A DNA stretch of 64,000 nucleotides, from positions 1-64,000 of the forward strand of contig JAJDBP010000012.1 of the NCBI GenBank assembly GCA_029261295.1, given 5' to 3'. Of this stretch, positions 1 through 7,601 are shown one piece after another. Made by a program: the position numbers and the translations under genes. The notes beneath the pieces were generated by a model. It was not told the DNA's origin and did no database searches. It saw only the letters and a list, made by a program, of their open reading frames with translations. The DNA is from Nitrospirales bacterium. GTDB lineage: Bacteria; Nitrospirota; Nitrospiria; Nitrospirales; UBA8639. The number at the start of each line of letters is the position of its first letter. Positions within the stretch are counted from its first letter, which is position 1.

Positions 1-1
1 T

Positions 2-508
2 CAATTAGAACATATTGCCAAACTGATTAAAGTGCGAGATAGCAATATTAAGCGACAAATCTTTTTCTGTGCGACCGGAGGATTTGATACCCATTCCGAT
101 CAAGAACCAAAGCATTCCGGCCTCTTGGGGGGGGTCAGTGATGCGATGGCCGCCTTTTACCAAGAAACCGTCGCGCAAGGTGTCGCGAACCAGGTCACCT
201 CGTTTACACAATCTGATTTTAATCGAACCTTCCAGCCGAATCCGACGTTTGGTTCAGATCATGCGTGGGGAGGACATCATGTCGTGCTTGGAGGAAGTGT
301 CAACAGCGGCTTCTTTGGCGAATTTCCCAATTTAGAAGTCAATGGGCCGAGCTCAACCGATTCACGTGGACGTTGGATTCCCACCATTGGGATGGATCAA
401 TATGGGGCAACCCTAGCGACATGGTTTGGATTACCGGGCGCTGATCTCAATACGGTGTTTCCAAACCTAGGCAATTTCCCAACGGCCAATTTGGGGTTTA
501 TGTCTTAA
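2..508 (+). CDS. DUF1501 domain protein, C-terminal part (5' end outside window)
   Basis: The frame is open from base 2, so this is the C-terminal 168 residues of a longer protein; the GTG at 32 in the ORF track is internal. The motif GGFDTHSDQ near the visible start and the SDHAWGGHHVVLGG stretch match the C-terminal half of DUF1501 proteins, a secreted alkaline-phosphatase-like superfamily family usually of 400-500 residues. DUF1501 genes often follow a DUF1800 gene, which would lie outside the window. The substrate is unknown. An intrinsic terminator follows about 30 bp after the stop. Confidence 0.8.
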   Translation, partial: QLEHIAKLIKVRDSNIKRQIFFCATGGFDTHSDQEPKHSGLLGGVSDAMAAFYQETVAQGVANQVTSFTQSDFNRTFQPNPTFGSDHAWGGHHVVLGGSVNSGFFGEFPNLEVNGPSSTDSRGRWIPTIGMDQYGATLATWFGLPGADLNTVFPNLGNFPTANLGFMS

Positions 509-540
509 CGTTTCTGACCCTGATCGAGCCTTTGATAGAG

Positions 541-584
541 AACCCTTCTGGCTTTGTCCTTCGAAGCGAGAAGGGTTTCTTTTT
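541..584 (+). terminator. Intrinsic terminator after the DUF1501 gene
   Basis: Perfect 9-bp arms AACCCTTCT and AGAAGGGTT (541-549 and 569-577) are followed by the T-rich run TTTCTTTTTG. It separates the partial gene from the radical SAM gene at 772. Confidence 0.8.
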
Positions 585-771
585 GTGTAAGATGACAGGC
601 ATTTTGGAAATGATGATCAAGTGGTAAGAATTTTCATTCGGCCCTTGATTCCTTGACCTATTGGCCCCTTTCCGCTAGGGTTTAAGGAGGCTGGAGGCTA
701 TTCCTCGTATTCCCCTCAATTTCCTTATCTAGATTTTCTATCCATCCCTCGAATTTTTCCTGGAGGAAAGT

Positions 772-2364
772 ATGCGCCCTCTTCGGGTGACAATAATAGA
801 TTTAGTCACAAAAGGTCCGACAGATTCCTTATATGCCCGTGTGATGAATCAGAATCTCGCGAGTATCATGCCGCAAGTCGTGGGCGTGTGGTGTGAGGAA
901 TTAGGTCATCATGTGCGGTTTATTTGTTATACCGGTCGGGAGGATCTGCAACAGGAATTATTAGAAGAAACCGATATTGTCATCATTGGGTCCTTTACCC
1001 GTTCGGCTTTAACGGCCTATGCCATCAGCAATCTCTTTCGATCTCGTGGGGCGGTGACTGTCTTAGGTGGCCCTCATGCTAGAAGCTATCCTCAAGATTC
1101 TGCCAAATACTTTGATTATGTGGTGGGTTTTACGGATAAACCCCTGATCAAAGACATTCTTTCTGATTGTGCCCCTCATCGGCCACAAGGGCAATATCTT
1201 CAGGCCAAACAACAACCGTTGGAACTGCCCGGAGTCAGGGAACGATGGAAGTTTATTGAGCCCACCATCGATAAGGCTCCAATGTCTTCCTTTAAAATCG
1301 TCCCCATGATAGGGAGCATGGGATGCCCGTATACCTGTGGGTTTTGTGTAGATGCTGAAGTGGATTACCAACCATTGTCATTTGATCAAATTAGTGAAGA
1401 TTTAAAGTTTCTCTTGACTAAATTAAAGCGCCCCATTGTGGCGTGGCATGATCCGAACTTTGGTGTCCGATTTCAAGAATATATGGATGCCATTGATACG
1501 GCCATTCCTCCTAATCGAATCGATTTTATCGCCGAAAGCACGCTCTCGATCTTAACGGAGCCCCATTTGAAACGAATGAAACAGAATGGGTTTCGAGCGA
1601 TTCTTCCGGGTGTTGAGTCGTGGTACGACATGGGAGGAAAATCGAAAACCGGCCGTCAAGTTGGGGAGGAAAAAGTCAAACAAGTCTCTGACCATATTAA
1701 TATGGTGCTGCGGTATATCCCCTATGTGCAGGTGAATTTTGTTTTAGGGTTGGACTCGGAACAAGGTTCAGAGCCCTTTGATTTGACCAAAAAGTTTTTA
1801 GATGCAGCACCAGGGGCCTTCCCAGCCTTTTCCTTGCTGACGGCCTATGGACAATCGGCACCCTATAACTTGACGCTTCAGCAGGATGAGCGGGTGATTC
1901 CCTTTCCGTTTCATTTCTTAGATAACAACCATTCCATGAATGTGAAACCTCTCAATTATTCATGGCCAGAGTTTTACGATCATGTGATCGATATTTCTGA
2001 GCATGCCTTTTCTTGGCCCATGATTGCCAAACGGTTTATGCGCAATCGAGGGATGATTCCTAAATGGTACAACTTGGTGCGGTCTGTTTCGACGGGGGGC
2101 TTTGGTCGGATTAATTACCATAAAAATATACGCGAACGTCTTGATCACAAACAGAGTATCAGGCCGTTTATGGAAGGCGACACCTCAGAATTGCCACCAT
2201 TCTTCCAACGAAAAATCCAAAAGAAATTGGGTCCATTGTGGGAGCTGCTTCCCGAAAATTCGATCATGCATGATCATCAGGCCTATCTGCATGCCACTCC
2301 CCCTTCTACGATCATGCCCCTTCCTCTTGAGCCTCCAGCGGCGTTGGCAGAAGCCTCGGTTTAA
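772..2364 (+). CDS. B12-binding-type radical SAM protein
   Basis: A 530-residue protein starting at ATG 772 behind a good GGAGG ribosome-binding site. The N-terminal 130 or so residues resemble a cobalamin-binding Rossmann domain (DIVIIGSFT, TVLGGPHA). They are followed by a radical SAM domain with the cluster motif C185-x3-C189-x2-C192 (GCPYTCGFC). The family is that of B12-dependent radical SAM enzymes, many of them methyltransferases, but the substrate cannot be told. The gene stands alone between a terminator and a convergent operon; its last 53 bp overlap the 3' end of the sortase gene on the other strand. Confidence 0.8.
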   Translation: MRPLRVTIIDLVTKGPTDSLYARVMNQNLASIMPQVVGVWCEELGHHVRFICYTGREDLQQELLEETDIVIIGSFTRSALTAYAISNLFRSRGAVTVLGGPHARSYPQDSAKYFDYVVGFTDKPLIKDILSDCAPHRPQGQYLQAKQQPLELPGVRERWKFIEPTIDKAPMSSFKIVPMIGSMGCPYTCGFCVDAEVDYQPLSFDQISEDLKFLLTKLKRPIVAWHDPNFGVRFQEYMDAIDTAIPPNRIDFIAESTLSILTEPHLKRMKQNGFRAILPGVESWYDMGGKSKTGRQVGEEKVKQVSDHINMVLRYIPYVQVNFVLGLDSEQGSEPFDLTKKFLDAAPGAFPAFSLLTAYGQSAPYNLTLQQDERVIPFPFHFLDNNHSMNVKPLNYSWPEFYDHVIDISEHAFSWPMIAKRFMRNRGMIPKWYNLVRSVSTGGFGRINYHKNIRERLDHKQSIRPFMEGDTSELPPFFQRKIQKKLGPLWELLPENSIMHDHQAYLHATPPSTIMPLPLEPPAALAEASV

Positions 2365-2992
2365 GCGACAGTTTCCGAGCCGCTAATTTTGCCGTCACGA
2401 CATAGCGTAGCGGCCCTCCTGGTAGTACCGCATCAAATGGATAACAGGTAATGAGTTGTAACATGCCGCCTTCGTGATTCGATGTGAGTGTCACTTCTTG
2501 GCTATCCACCACCGCAGTATTTTCCACACTAAAGTTCAGCCAATTGCCTTGAAGTGTTTGCAGAGTCAGGACATCTCCCACCTGTAAATCTTGAACAAAT
2601 GAAAAATGCGTATCCCGGTGCCCGCTTAGGATAAGGCTCTCGGAGTCTTTGCCAGAAAATTTCCCCTTTCCAACTTTTCCCGGCCCAAAAGCTAGTGATT
2701 GTCCGCTGGCATCGGCCAGAATAATTTGGTTTGTACCCAGTCGAGGAATGGTGAGTTTTCCCACTGGCCAGGTATCCGCCCATGCCCAGGGTTTCACCGG
2801 TTGTTGAGAGGTGAGTGTCTCCTGCCAAGCCTGATGCAACAGCCATTGGGCCGTTACCGCCTTGAGGTGAATCCAGGCTCCCTGCCCAATGAGCCAGCTC
2901 CCTAGACCGAACAAGAGACTCGCAACAATCCACACCATGTGATGCCTTACCCGTGTGCGTGGTGGCGTCGTGACCAGATCCATGTCAGGCAT
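2312..2992 (-). CDS. Class GN sortase (dedicated sortase of the marine proteobacterial type)
   Basis: A 226-residue protein with one N-terminal membrane segment (MVWIVASLLFGLGSWLIG) and a sortase domain. The catalytic residues are visible: His in SGHRDTHF, Cys in LITCYPF and Arg in GPLRYVV. Single-target sortases of this type are known from Gram-negative bacteria and are encoded next to their one substrate. Here the start overlaps the end of the VIT/vWA gene by 46 bp, so the two are translationally coupled. The upstream neighbour set (OmpA-like, VIT/vWA, sortase) supports the family call more than length alone. Confidence 0.88.
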   Translation of the reverse strand: MPDMDLVTTPPRTRVRHHMVWIVASLLFGLGSWLIGQGAWIHLKAVTAQWLLHQAWQETLTSQQPVKPWAWADTWPVGKLTIPRLGTNQIILADASGQSLAFGPGKVGKGKFSGKDSESLILSGHRDTHFSFVQDLQVGDVLTLQTLQGNWLNFSVENTAVVDSQEVTLTSNHEGGMLQLITCYPFDAVLPGGPLRYVVTAKLAARKLSLKPRLLPTPLEAQEEGA

Positions 2993-5043
2993 AACAGCAT
3001 ACTTCCTATGACAAGATACGCGGTGGCTGGTGTGGCGGTTTGCGGCCAGCCAAAAATGGCCTCCTGCTTCATGCCATTTGGTAAGTTGGTTTTCAGTCCG
3101 TGTGTGTGAAGAGGTTGAGCTTCAGGCCTGACCGGTGTCACGTCTACCGCCACAAGGCTGGTATAGCGACTAACCAAATGATGCTTGAGAGCAAGGTCGA
3201 TAATGGATTGTCTGAGCAGGGTTTTGTCTTTCTTTTGTGTCCCTTGATCCATGAGTTGGGCAATCTTTTGCCGCGCCCAATGAACTGCGATTCCGCCTCG
3301 TGATTTTGCATCAATGAGCGATTGAGTCGTCTCCCAAGGCCTGCCTCCATGTTTTCCCGTGATGGTGATCGACGTAGGCAGGGTTGTCGTTCGAAAAGCG
3401 ACAGTTAGAGGTTCGCCGTTATAGAGGTCGGGCAATGGATCAGGAAGAATCTCCGCGATTGTGGAATCTACAGATTGAATGGTGATGTCAGTGAGGGCCG
3501 GGTGTTCCAATTTGAGGAAGAGGTTGTTCATTTTTTCTTGCACCTCGGTGGTCGAGCCAACATAGGTGAAGGTGCCTTTCCCAAATTGTGCGGCCTTTCG
3601 CATAAAGTGCCCATTGGGGGCGGACCCTATGCCTACCGTAAAAAGACGAGTGTTGGCTAATTCTCGTTGGACAAGTGCAAATAGTGCCTCTTCATTGCCG
3701 ACAAGGCCATCGGTCATGAAAATAATTTGCCGTAGCCTGAGGGATTCTTCCGAATCCGAGGGGCGTGTCAGAGCTTGCCTGAGAGCCGGGAGCATTTCTG
3801 TTCCGCCGGTAGCTTGTAATCCCTTTAGATAACGCTGCGCTTCATGAATTCGTGAGCCAGAAGCCTGGCGGGCAATGGGATAGAGGCTATGAGTGACGGA
3901 ATTAAATTGAATAAGGTTGAATGTGTCTTGGGGAGTTAAGCGACTCAGTGCTAATGAGAGTGCGGCTTTGGCTTGTGTCAGTGATTTGCCACCCATCGAC
4001 CCTGAGGTGTCGATGACAAAGACGACTTCTCGTGGAATCGTGATGGTTTTCGAGTCAGAGGAGGTTGGTGGCATGAGTTGCAGAAAGAGAAACGTCTCGC
4101 CCTCGTGTTGTTCGGTAAACACGCTGGCTTGTGGGGTTTCATGGGAAAGGGGTGTCCAGATGAGTTCAAAGTCTCGTTCTGCATAGGTCGAGACATCTTG
4201 AAGGGACACGTGATAGGAGTTGGTCTCTTGTTTGGTCAGTGTGATGGGATGCGTGGGCGATTCAATATTCTGAAGAAGCATGCCCGGAGCCAGATCAATG
4301 TGTAGAGCAATGGGATTGATGAGCCCACGCGAAGGATGTTGCACCGGCGGAGTGATACGTGAGGCATCCGGCACCTGATCGGTATTGGGTGCCCACCCGA
4401 GGCCCTGGGGTGATGAAGAATCTTCTTCTATATCCTGAGGTTGGCCGGGAATGTAGCGCGGCCCCACCACCATCGGAAAACGAAGTGAAAATTGGCCTTG
4501 GTCATACCGCACAACCTCTTGGTACTCAATCTCGATAATAATAGGGGCGTTCGGAGCAATGTTGGCTACAGATGTCGTAAAGATATTCGGACGTTCTTGT
4601 TCTACCAAGCTGGCACGCTGGCCTTTCGCTTTGGCCTTGGCATAGGTCTTTTTGGCTTGTGCCCGTTCTTGAATCTGACCTTCGATGATTTGTTCTCCAA
4701 TCTTCATGCGTAAGTGATCCACGGCGGCTTGATTGGGCAAGGGAAACACATACACCCCTTCCGCCCATTCCTCACTCGGGTTGCTGAATTCTTGAGACAC
4801 CGTGGTACGGGCAATGAGTCCACTAATAGTCATGGTCACCGTCGTATTCAAAAGTGGGGCGGATATTGGATTTTTCCCTGTGGCGGTTTTCAGCAACACG
4901 CCACCCTTGGGTTTTTTGCCCACAGATTCTTGTCGGGGTTCTTGTGTTGTTTGTGCTGCTACAGATGGAAGAGTCAGCCCTCCGATCCAACTGCTCATCA
5001 TGCAACACATCAAGAGAAATGCGTGAGGCCTTCGGGAATTCAT
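2947..5043 (-). CDS. VIT/vWA sortase-target protein (marine_srt_targ type)
   Basis: A 698-residue exported protein with an N-terminal signal peptide (FLLMCCMMSSWIGGLTLPSVAA), a VIT domain (about residues 50-190) and a von Willebrand A domain with the MIDAS motif DTSGS in FVIDTSGSMGG. The C-terminus is a sortase-sorting signal: WPQTATPA, a hydrophobic helix, then RRHHAHG. In known members the motif is written LPQTATPA; Trp replaces the leading Leu here. The start ATG at 5043 has an AAAGGAG site. It is presumably anchored by the overlapping sortase; the ligand of its vWA domain is unknown. Confidence 0.9.
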   Translation of the reverse strand: MNSRRPHAFLLMCCMMSSWIGGLTLPSVAAQTTQEPRQESVGKKPKGGVLLKTATGKNPISAPLLNTTVTMTISGLIARTTVSQEFSNPSEEWAEGVYVFPLPNQAAVDHLRMKIGEQIIEGQIQERAQAKKTYAKAKAKGQRASLVEQERPNIFTTSVANIAPNAPIIIEIEYQEVVRYDQGQFSLRFPMVVGPRYIPGQPQDIEEDSSSPQGLGWAPNTDQVPDASRITPPVQHPSRGLINPIALHIDLAPGMLLQNIESPTHPITLTKQETNSYHVSLQDVSTYAERDFELIWTPLSHETPQASVFTEQHEGETFLFLQLMPPTSSDSKTITIPREVVFVIDTSGSMGGKSLTQAKAALSLALSRLTPQDTFNLIQFNSVTHSLYPIARQASGSRIHEAQRYLKGLQATGGTEMLPALRQALTRPSDSEESLRLRQIIFMTDGLVGNEEALFALVQRELANTRLFTVGIGSAPNGHFMRKAAQFGKGTFTYVGSTTEVQEKMNNLFLKLEHPALTDITIQSVDSTIAEILPDPLPDLYNGEPLTVAFRTTTLPTSITITGKHGGRPWETTQSLIDAKSRGGIAVHWARQKIAQLMDQGTQKKDKTLLRQSIIDLALKHHLVSRYTSLVAVDVTPVRPEAQPLHTHGLKTNLPNGMKQEAIFGWPQTATPATAYLVIGSMLLCLTWIWSRRHHAHG

Positions 5044-5094
5044 AGCAGCTCCTTTATCAATTGAACGCAGTTTTGCTTATACATTCTTGTCATC

Positions 5095-5143
5095 AAAAAA
5101 AGGAAGGCCCAGGCTGATCCTTTGGATAAGGGATCAGCCTGGG
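5095..5143 (-). terminator. Intrinsic terminator after the OmpA-like gene, or processing hairpin within the operon
   Basis: Near-perfect 13-bp arms (CCCAGGCTGATCC at 5108-5120 and GGATCAGCCTGGG at 5131-5143). Read on the minus strand it is followed by a T run (complement of the A run at 5095-5101). It lies between the pdsO-like gene and the VIT/vWA gene, so those two may be separate transcripts or joined by read-through. Confidence 0.8.
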
Positions 5144-5150
5144 AATAGAT

Positions 5151-6029
5151 TTACGGAAGGGAATTGGCGGGAGCGAACTGGTCAACCGCCACGAGTTCTC
5201 CAGGAATCTCTTCCTGGAGGGCGATCTCTTCTTCAGATCCTTTGGTGGGAGCAGAATCCACTATGGGCGGGGTCACTTTAGCCGTGGAATCTTCACGGGC
5301 ATCAGACGTCATGGAAAGGAGACTGTCATCCTGTTCATGACTTGGCTCGCTAAGAAACGCCACATGCGCCCGTCGGTTGTGTTCAAAACAATCTGGGGTT
5401 TGTTCCTGACAGACTGCTCCATCTTTTCCAAAGGATTGCACCTGGATCCGATCTTCAGGAATCCCCAGAGAGACTAAATAGGTTTTCACCGATTCTGCCC
5501 GCTTCAGCCCTAACACTCGATTGTAGGTATCAGGTCCCTGGGCATCGGTATGGCCGTCAATGTGTAGCGTGCCGGTCCATTCTCCTCCCTGAGCCTGGAC
5601 TTTGGTTTTAATCTGGTCTTTGGCTTGATTCGAGAGGACCCACAAATTGAAGCCAAAATGGACATCCATGTCTTCGGTTTCTTGTTGGGCTGTAGGAGAA
5701 GTGGACACCAACTGGAGAGATGGTTCTGTGCTAATCGGAGAGGAGGATTCGCTCGAGAGAGGGATCGCAGGAGAAGGAGTAGGATTGGCAAAAGCCTTGG
5801 ACATTTCAAAATTACTCACCTCCTTTGAGGCCTTTTGGGATGCCGTTGCCACTAAGGGCTCGTCTGCGGAATACATAAAGAGACCTCCGAGCCCAAGCGT
5901 TAAGACGATGAGTCCTCCCGCTAAGAGGGCGATTTCTTTGGTATCCGATTGTTCAACACCCGTCTGTAATGACGGTCGCAGTGGTTTGCCCGCTTCTGAA
6001 AGATTTGGGGTATTCGGTTTTTGATTCAT
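5151..6029 (-). CDS. OmpA-family protein, PdsO-like
   Basis: A 292-residue protein with a short cytoplasmic N-terminus, one membrane anchor (IALLAGGLIVLTLGLGGLFMY), a Ser/Pro-rich linker and an OmpA-like peptidoglycan-binding domain (about residues 120-235). The domain carries the signature HIDGHTDAQGPDTYN and NRRAHVAF. ATG 6029 follows an AAAGGAG site. A dedicated OmpA-family partner (PdsO) is known to accompany the proteobacterial single-target sortase system, and this gene lies directly upstream of the target and sortase genes. The partner kinase and regulator genes (pdsS, pdsR) are not in this window. Confidence 0.82.
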   Translation of the reverse strand: MNQKPNTPNLSEAGKPLRPSLQTGVEQSDTKEIALLAGGLIVLTLGLGGLFMYSADEPLVATASQKASKEVSNFEMSKAFANPTPSPAIPLSSESSSPISTEPSLQLVSTSPTAQQETEDMDVHFGFNLWVLSNQAKDQIKTKVQAQGGEWTGTLHIDGHTDAQGPDTYNRVLGLKRAESVKTYLVSLGIPEDRIQVQSFGKDGAVCQEQTPDCFEHNRRAHVAFLSEPSHEQDDSLLSMTSDAREDSTAKVTPPIVDSAPTKGSEEEIALQEEIPGELVAVDQFAPANSLP

Positions 6030-6452
6030 GCGTGTCTCCTTTGTTTAGCTGTCTGTTAACAATAGGGTTGGGGGATTCCATCTTTTTCTGATTTGTTGCC
6101 TCATCGTTCGCTTACAATGTCCTCACCTCCTTTCCGCGTGGCGTTATGAATGGAATGCACCTATCGCAAAGGACTTGCCAAACGTTGAAACTTAGAAAAT
6201 TCAATAAAATCAATGATTTGAAGAGGCACTGCAGTGGGGATTCGTGCGGGGATTGCGTGGATGCAAGCGGGGATGCGGGGACATTCACGCACTAAAATTG
6301 GATTGTTCTCCCCCGCCTTTGTAGGGCGGGGCTATGGGAGGTAGATTCTTGTAGTTGTTTTACTCTGGCTCGCTATGCTGGCAGTCTCTGGGATGTGGTT
6401 GGGGCTATGTGGCATTCATAACCGATCTCTCGAGCCTAAGTGGTCTTCTGTG
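6030..6452. other. Non-coding stretch with GC-rich repeats and a hairpin
   Basis: No plausible gene. The first 100 bp hold the promoter side of the OmpA-like gene. At about 6235-6290 there is an imperfect G-rich repetition of the word GCGGGGAT. At 6311-6331 a hairpin CCCCGCC/GGCGGGG has no T tract on either strand, so it is not a standard terminator. The character changes here from operon to repeat-rich accessory DNA. Confidence 0.6.
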
Positions 6453-6652
6453 ATGCCGGGGTTCGTCCCGGCAGCCGACCCACTTTTGTTTGGGCAAAAG
6501 TGGGCAAAACCATGTTGGCCGTAGTGTGGCCCTTCGGGTTCCCTGTGCGGTTCGCCAACACCGGCGGCTCGCAAACTCGCTGCGCTCAAACAATGCGCAC
6601 CTTTTCTCCGGTGTTGGCTGCACTGCTCGGCCACACTACGAGGCCAGGGGAA
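6453..6652 (+). repeat. Dispersed 200-bp repeat, copy 1
   Basis: This 200-bp stretch from ATGCCGGGGTTCG to CCAGGGGAA recurs as an inverted, clearly similar copy of equal length at 9729-9928. Inside lies a 119-bp unit (6521-6639) bounded by the inverted repeat GTAGTGTGGCC/GGCCACACTAC. A second nested inverted repeat GCCAACACCGG/CCGGTGTTGGC sits at 6554-6564 and 6608-6618, so the element could fold into a long hairpin. No transposase is present. ORFs called inside it are artefacts of the repeat. Confidence 0.85.
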
Positions 6653-6751
6653 TCTGAAGAACCTGATTCCTTGATAACGGAGAATTAAATCGCAGCGACG
6701 GCCCGATGACTTTTCGAAGGGCTAAAACAGGCTCACTAGAGAGCCGCTTTA

Positions 6752-6783
6752 AGCCAGGGATTCAGCCGCGCCCAAGGCAGGGA
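6752..6783 (+). repeat. Second repeat module, copy 1
   Basis: The sequence around CAGCCGCGCCCAAGGCAGG is found again at 7447-7479 in the same orientation. In both places it lies 3' of a copy of the first repeat module, so the two modules form a composite repeat that flanks the antitoxin gene on both sides. Confidence 0.75.
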
Positions 6784-6976
6784 GCCATGGCAGTCTCGTC
6801 ATTCCTGCGTGTGGTTGGCAGGAATCCATCTTCTCTTCGTGATGGTCAATGGATGGATCTTAGTCATAGTTTCCAATGTGACGTTGCCAAGAAACCTATT
6901 TCCAGGCCAATACCTTGTCAGGGATGAAGGGGTCTGCTAATACAGATACAAGTGTCCTACAAATGGAGAAGTTCTC

Positions 6977-7252
6977 ATGAGTGCTAGTAACTTATTGCGC
7001 AACGTAAAGCCGGTTAATCTTCGCGAGGCACGAGGGCAACTGTCGAAATTGATCAGGTCGAAGGAACTTTCTGTCTTCCTCTCCAAGGGTAAACCAGTTT
7101 CGTTCCTTGTGCCCTATGAAGACATGTTGGACCTAGTTGAAACTCTGGATCAATTACAAGATAAAAAACTTCTTCAAGAAATTACACGAGCCCGGAAAGA
7201 ATATGCTCAGGGGAAAGCAGTTTCGGCAGAGCGTCTCCTGACAATTCCGTAA
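6977..7252 (+). CDS. Phd/YefM-family antitoxin, apparently orphan
   Basis: A 91-residue protein beginning MSASNLLRNVKPVNLREARGQ; the segment NLREARGQLSKLI and the following SVFLSKGKPVSFLVPYEDM are typical of Phd/YefM antitoxins, which bind operator DNA and a cognate toxin. The start has a GGAG site at 6964-6967. No toxin gene (Doc, YoeB, PIN or RelE type) is found on either side; repeat DNA follows directly after the stop. It may be a remnant of a pair, a solitary regulator, or may act with a toxin elsewhere. Confidence 0.78.
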   Translation: MSASNLLRNVKPVNLREARGQLSKLIRSKELSVFLSKGKPVSFLVPYEDMLDLVETLDQLQDKKLLQEITRARKEYAQGKAVSAERLLTIP

Positions 7253-7283
7253 AAAAATCCTACCGATTATCAAGAAACGATAG

Positions 7284-7343
7284 ATGCCGGGTTTCGGCCC
7301 GGCAGCCGAGGTCCTTTTGTTTCGGCAAAAGGACCCAAAACCA
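7284..7343 (+). repeat. Dispersed repeat, copy 2 (core only)
   Basis: The core ATGCCGGGTTTCGGCCCGG followed by CAGCCGAGG and the hairpin CCTTTTG/CAAAAGG matches the left part of copy 1. After about 60 bp the similarity to copy 1 is lost. The ORFs 7154-7390 and 7284-7598 in the track are read through it and are not supported as genes. Confidence 0.75.
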
Positions 7344-7446
7344 CTTCTGCCCGGCCGCGGCTCCGGTGGGGTATCTTCGTCCCTGGACAAATCAAGATGG
7401 CGAATAACTCGCTCCGCTCAAACAGATTCGCCAAAGATTGGTATTT

Positions 7447-7479
7447 GGCCAGGAACTCAGCCGCGCCCAAGGCAGGGAA
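7447..7479 (+). repeat. Second repeat module, copy 2
   Basis: Direct repeat of the module at 6752-6783, sharing CAGCCGCGCCCAAGGCAGGGA. Together with the core at 7284 it fills the 349-bp gap between the antitoxin and the nuclease gene. Confidence 0.75.
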
Positions 7480-7601
7480 TGTCTACAGCTTTGTCTTTCT
7501 CTCTGGATGTTAGCTGGAATCCATTATCCCTTGACTTATTTCAGTTGAAAACAGAAGATCCACTGAGGAAACGCCAGTTGTTACTAAAGGACTTATAAAA
7601 G

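Noticed and set aside
6311-6331. Hairpin CCCCGCC/GGCGGGG as terminator
   Set aside because: No T tract on either strand after the stem and no gene ends here.
6405-6688. ORFs on both strands (72-82 aa) read as small proteins
   Set aside because: They lie within the dispersed 200-bp repeat and recur, shifted and mutated, in the inverted copy; no ribosome-binding site or known domain.
7154-7598. ORFs of 78, 66 and 104 aa between antitoxin and nuclease; possible toxin
   Set aside because: No toxin-family motif; all read through repeat copy 2 and the second module.
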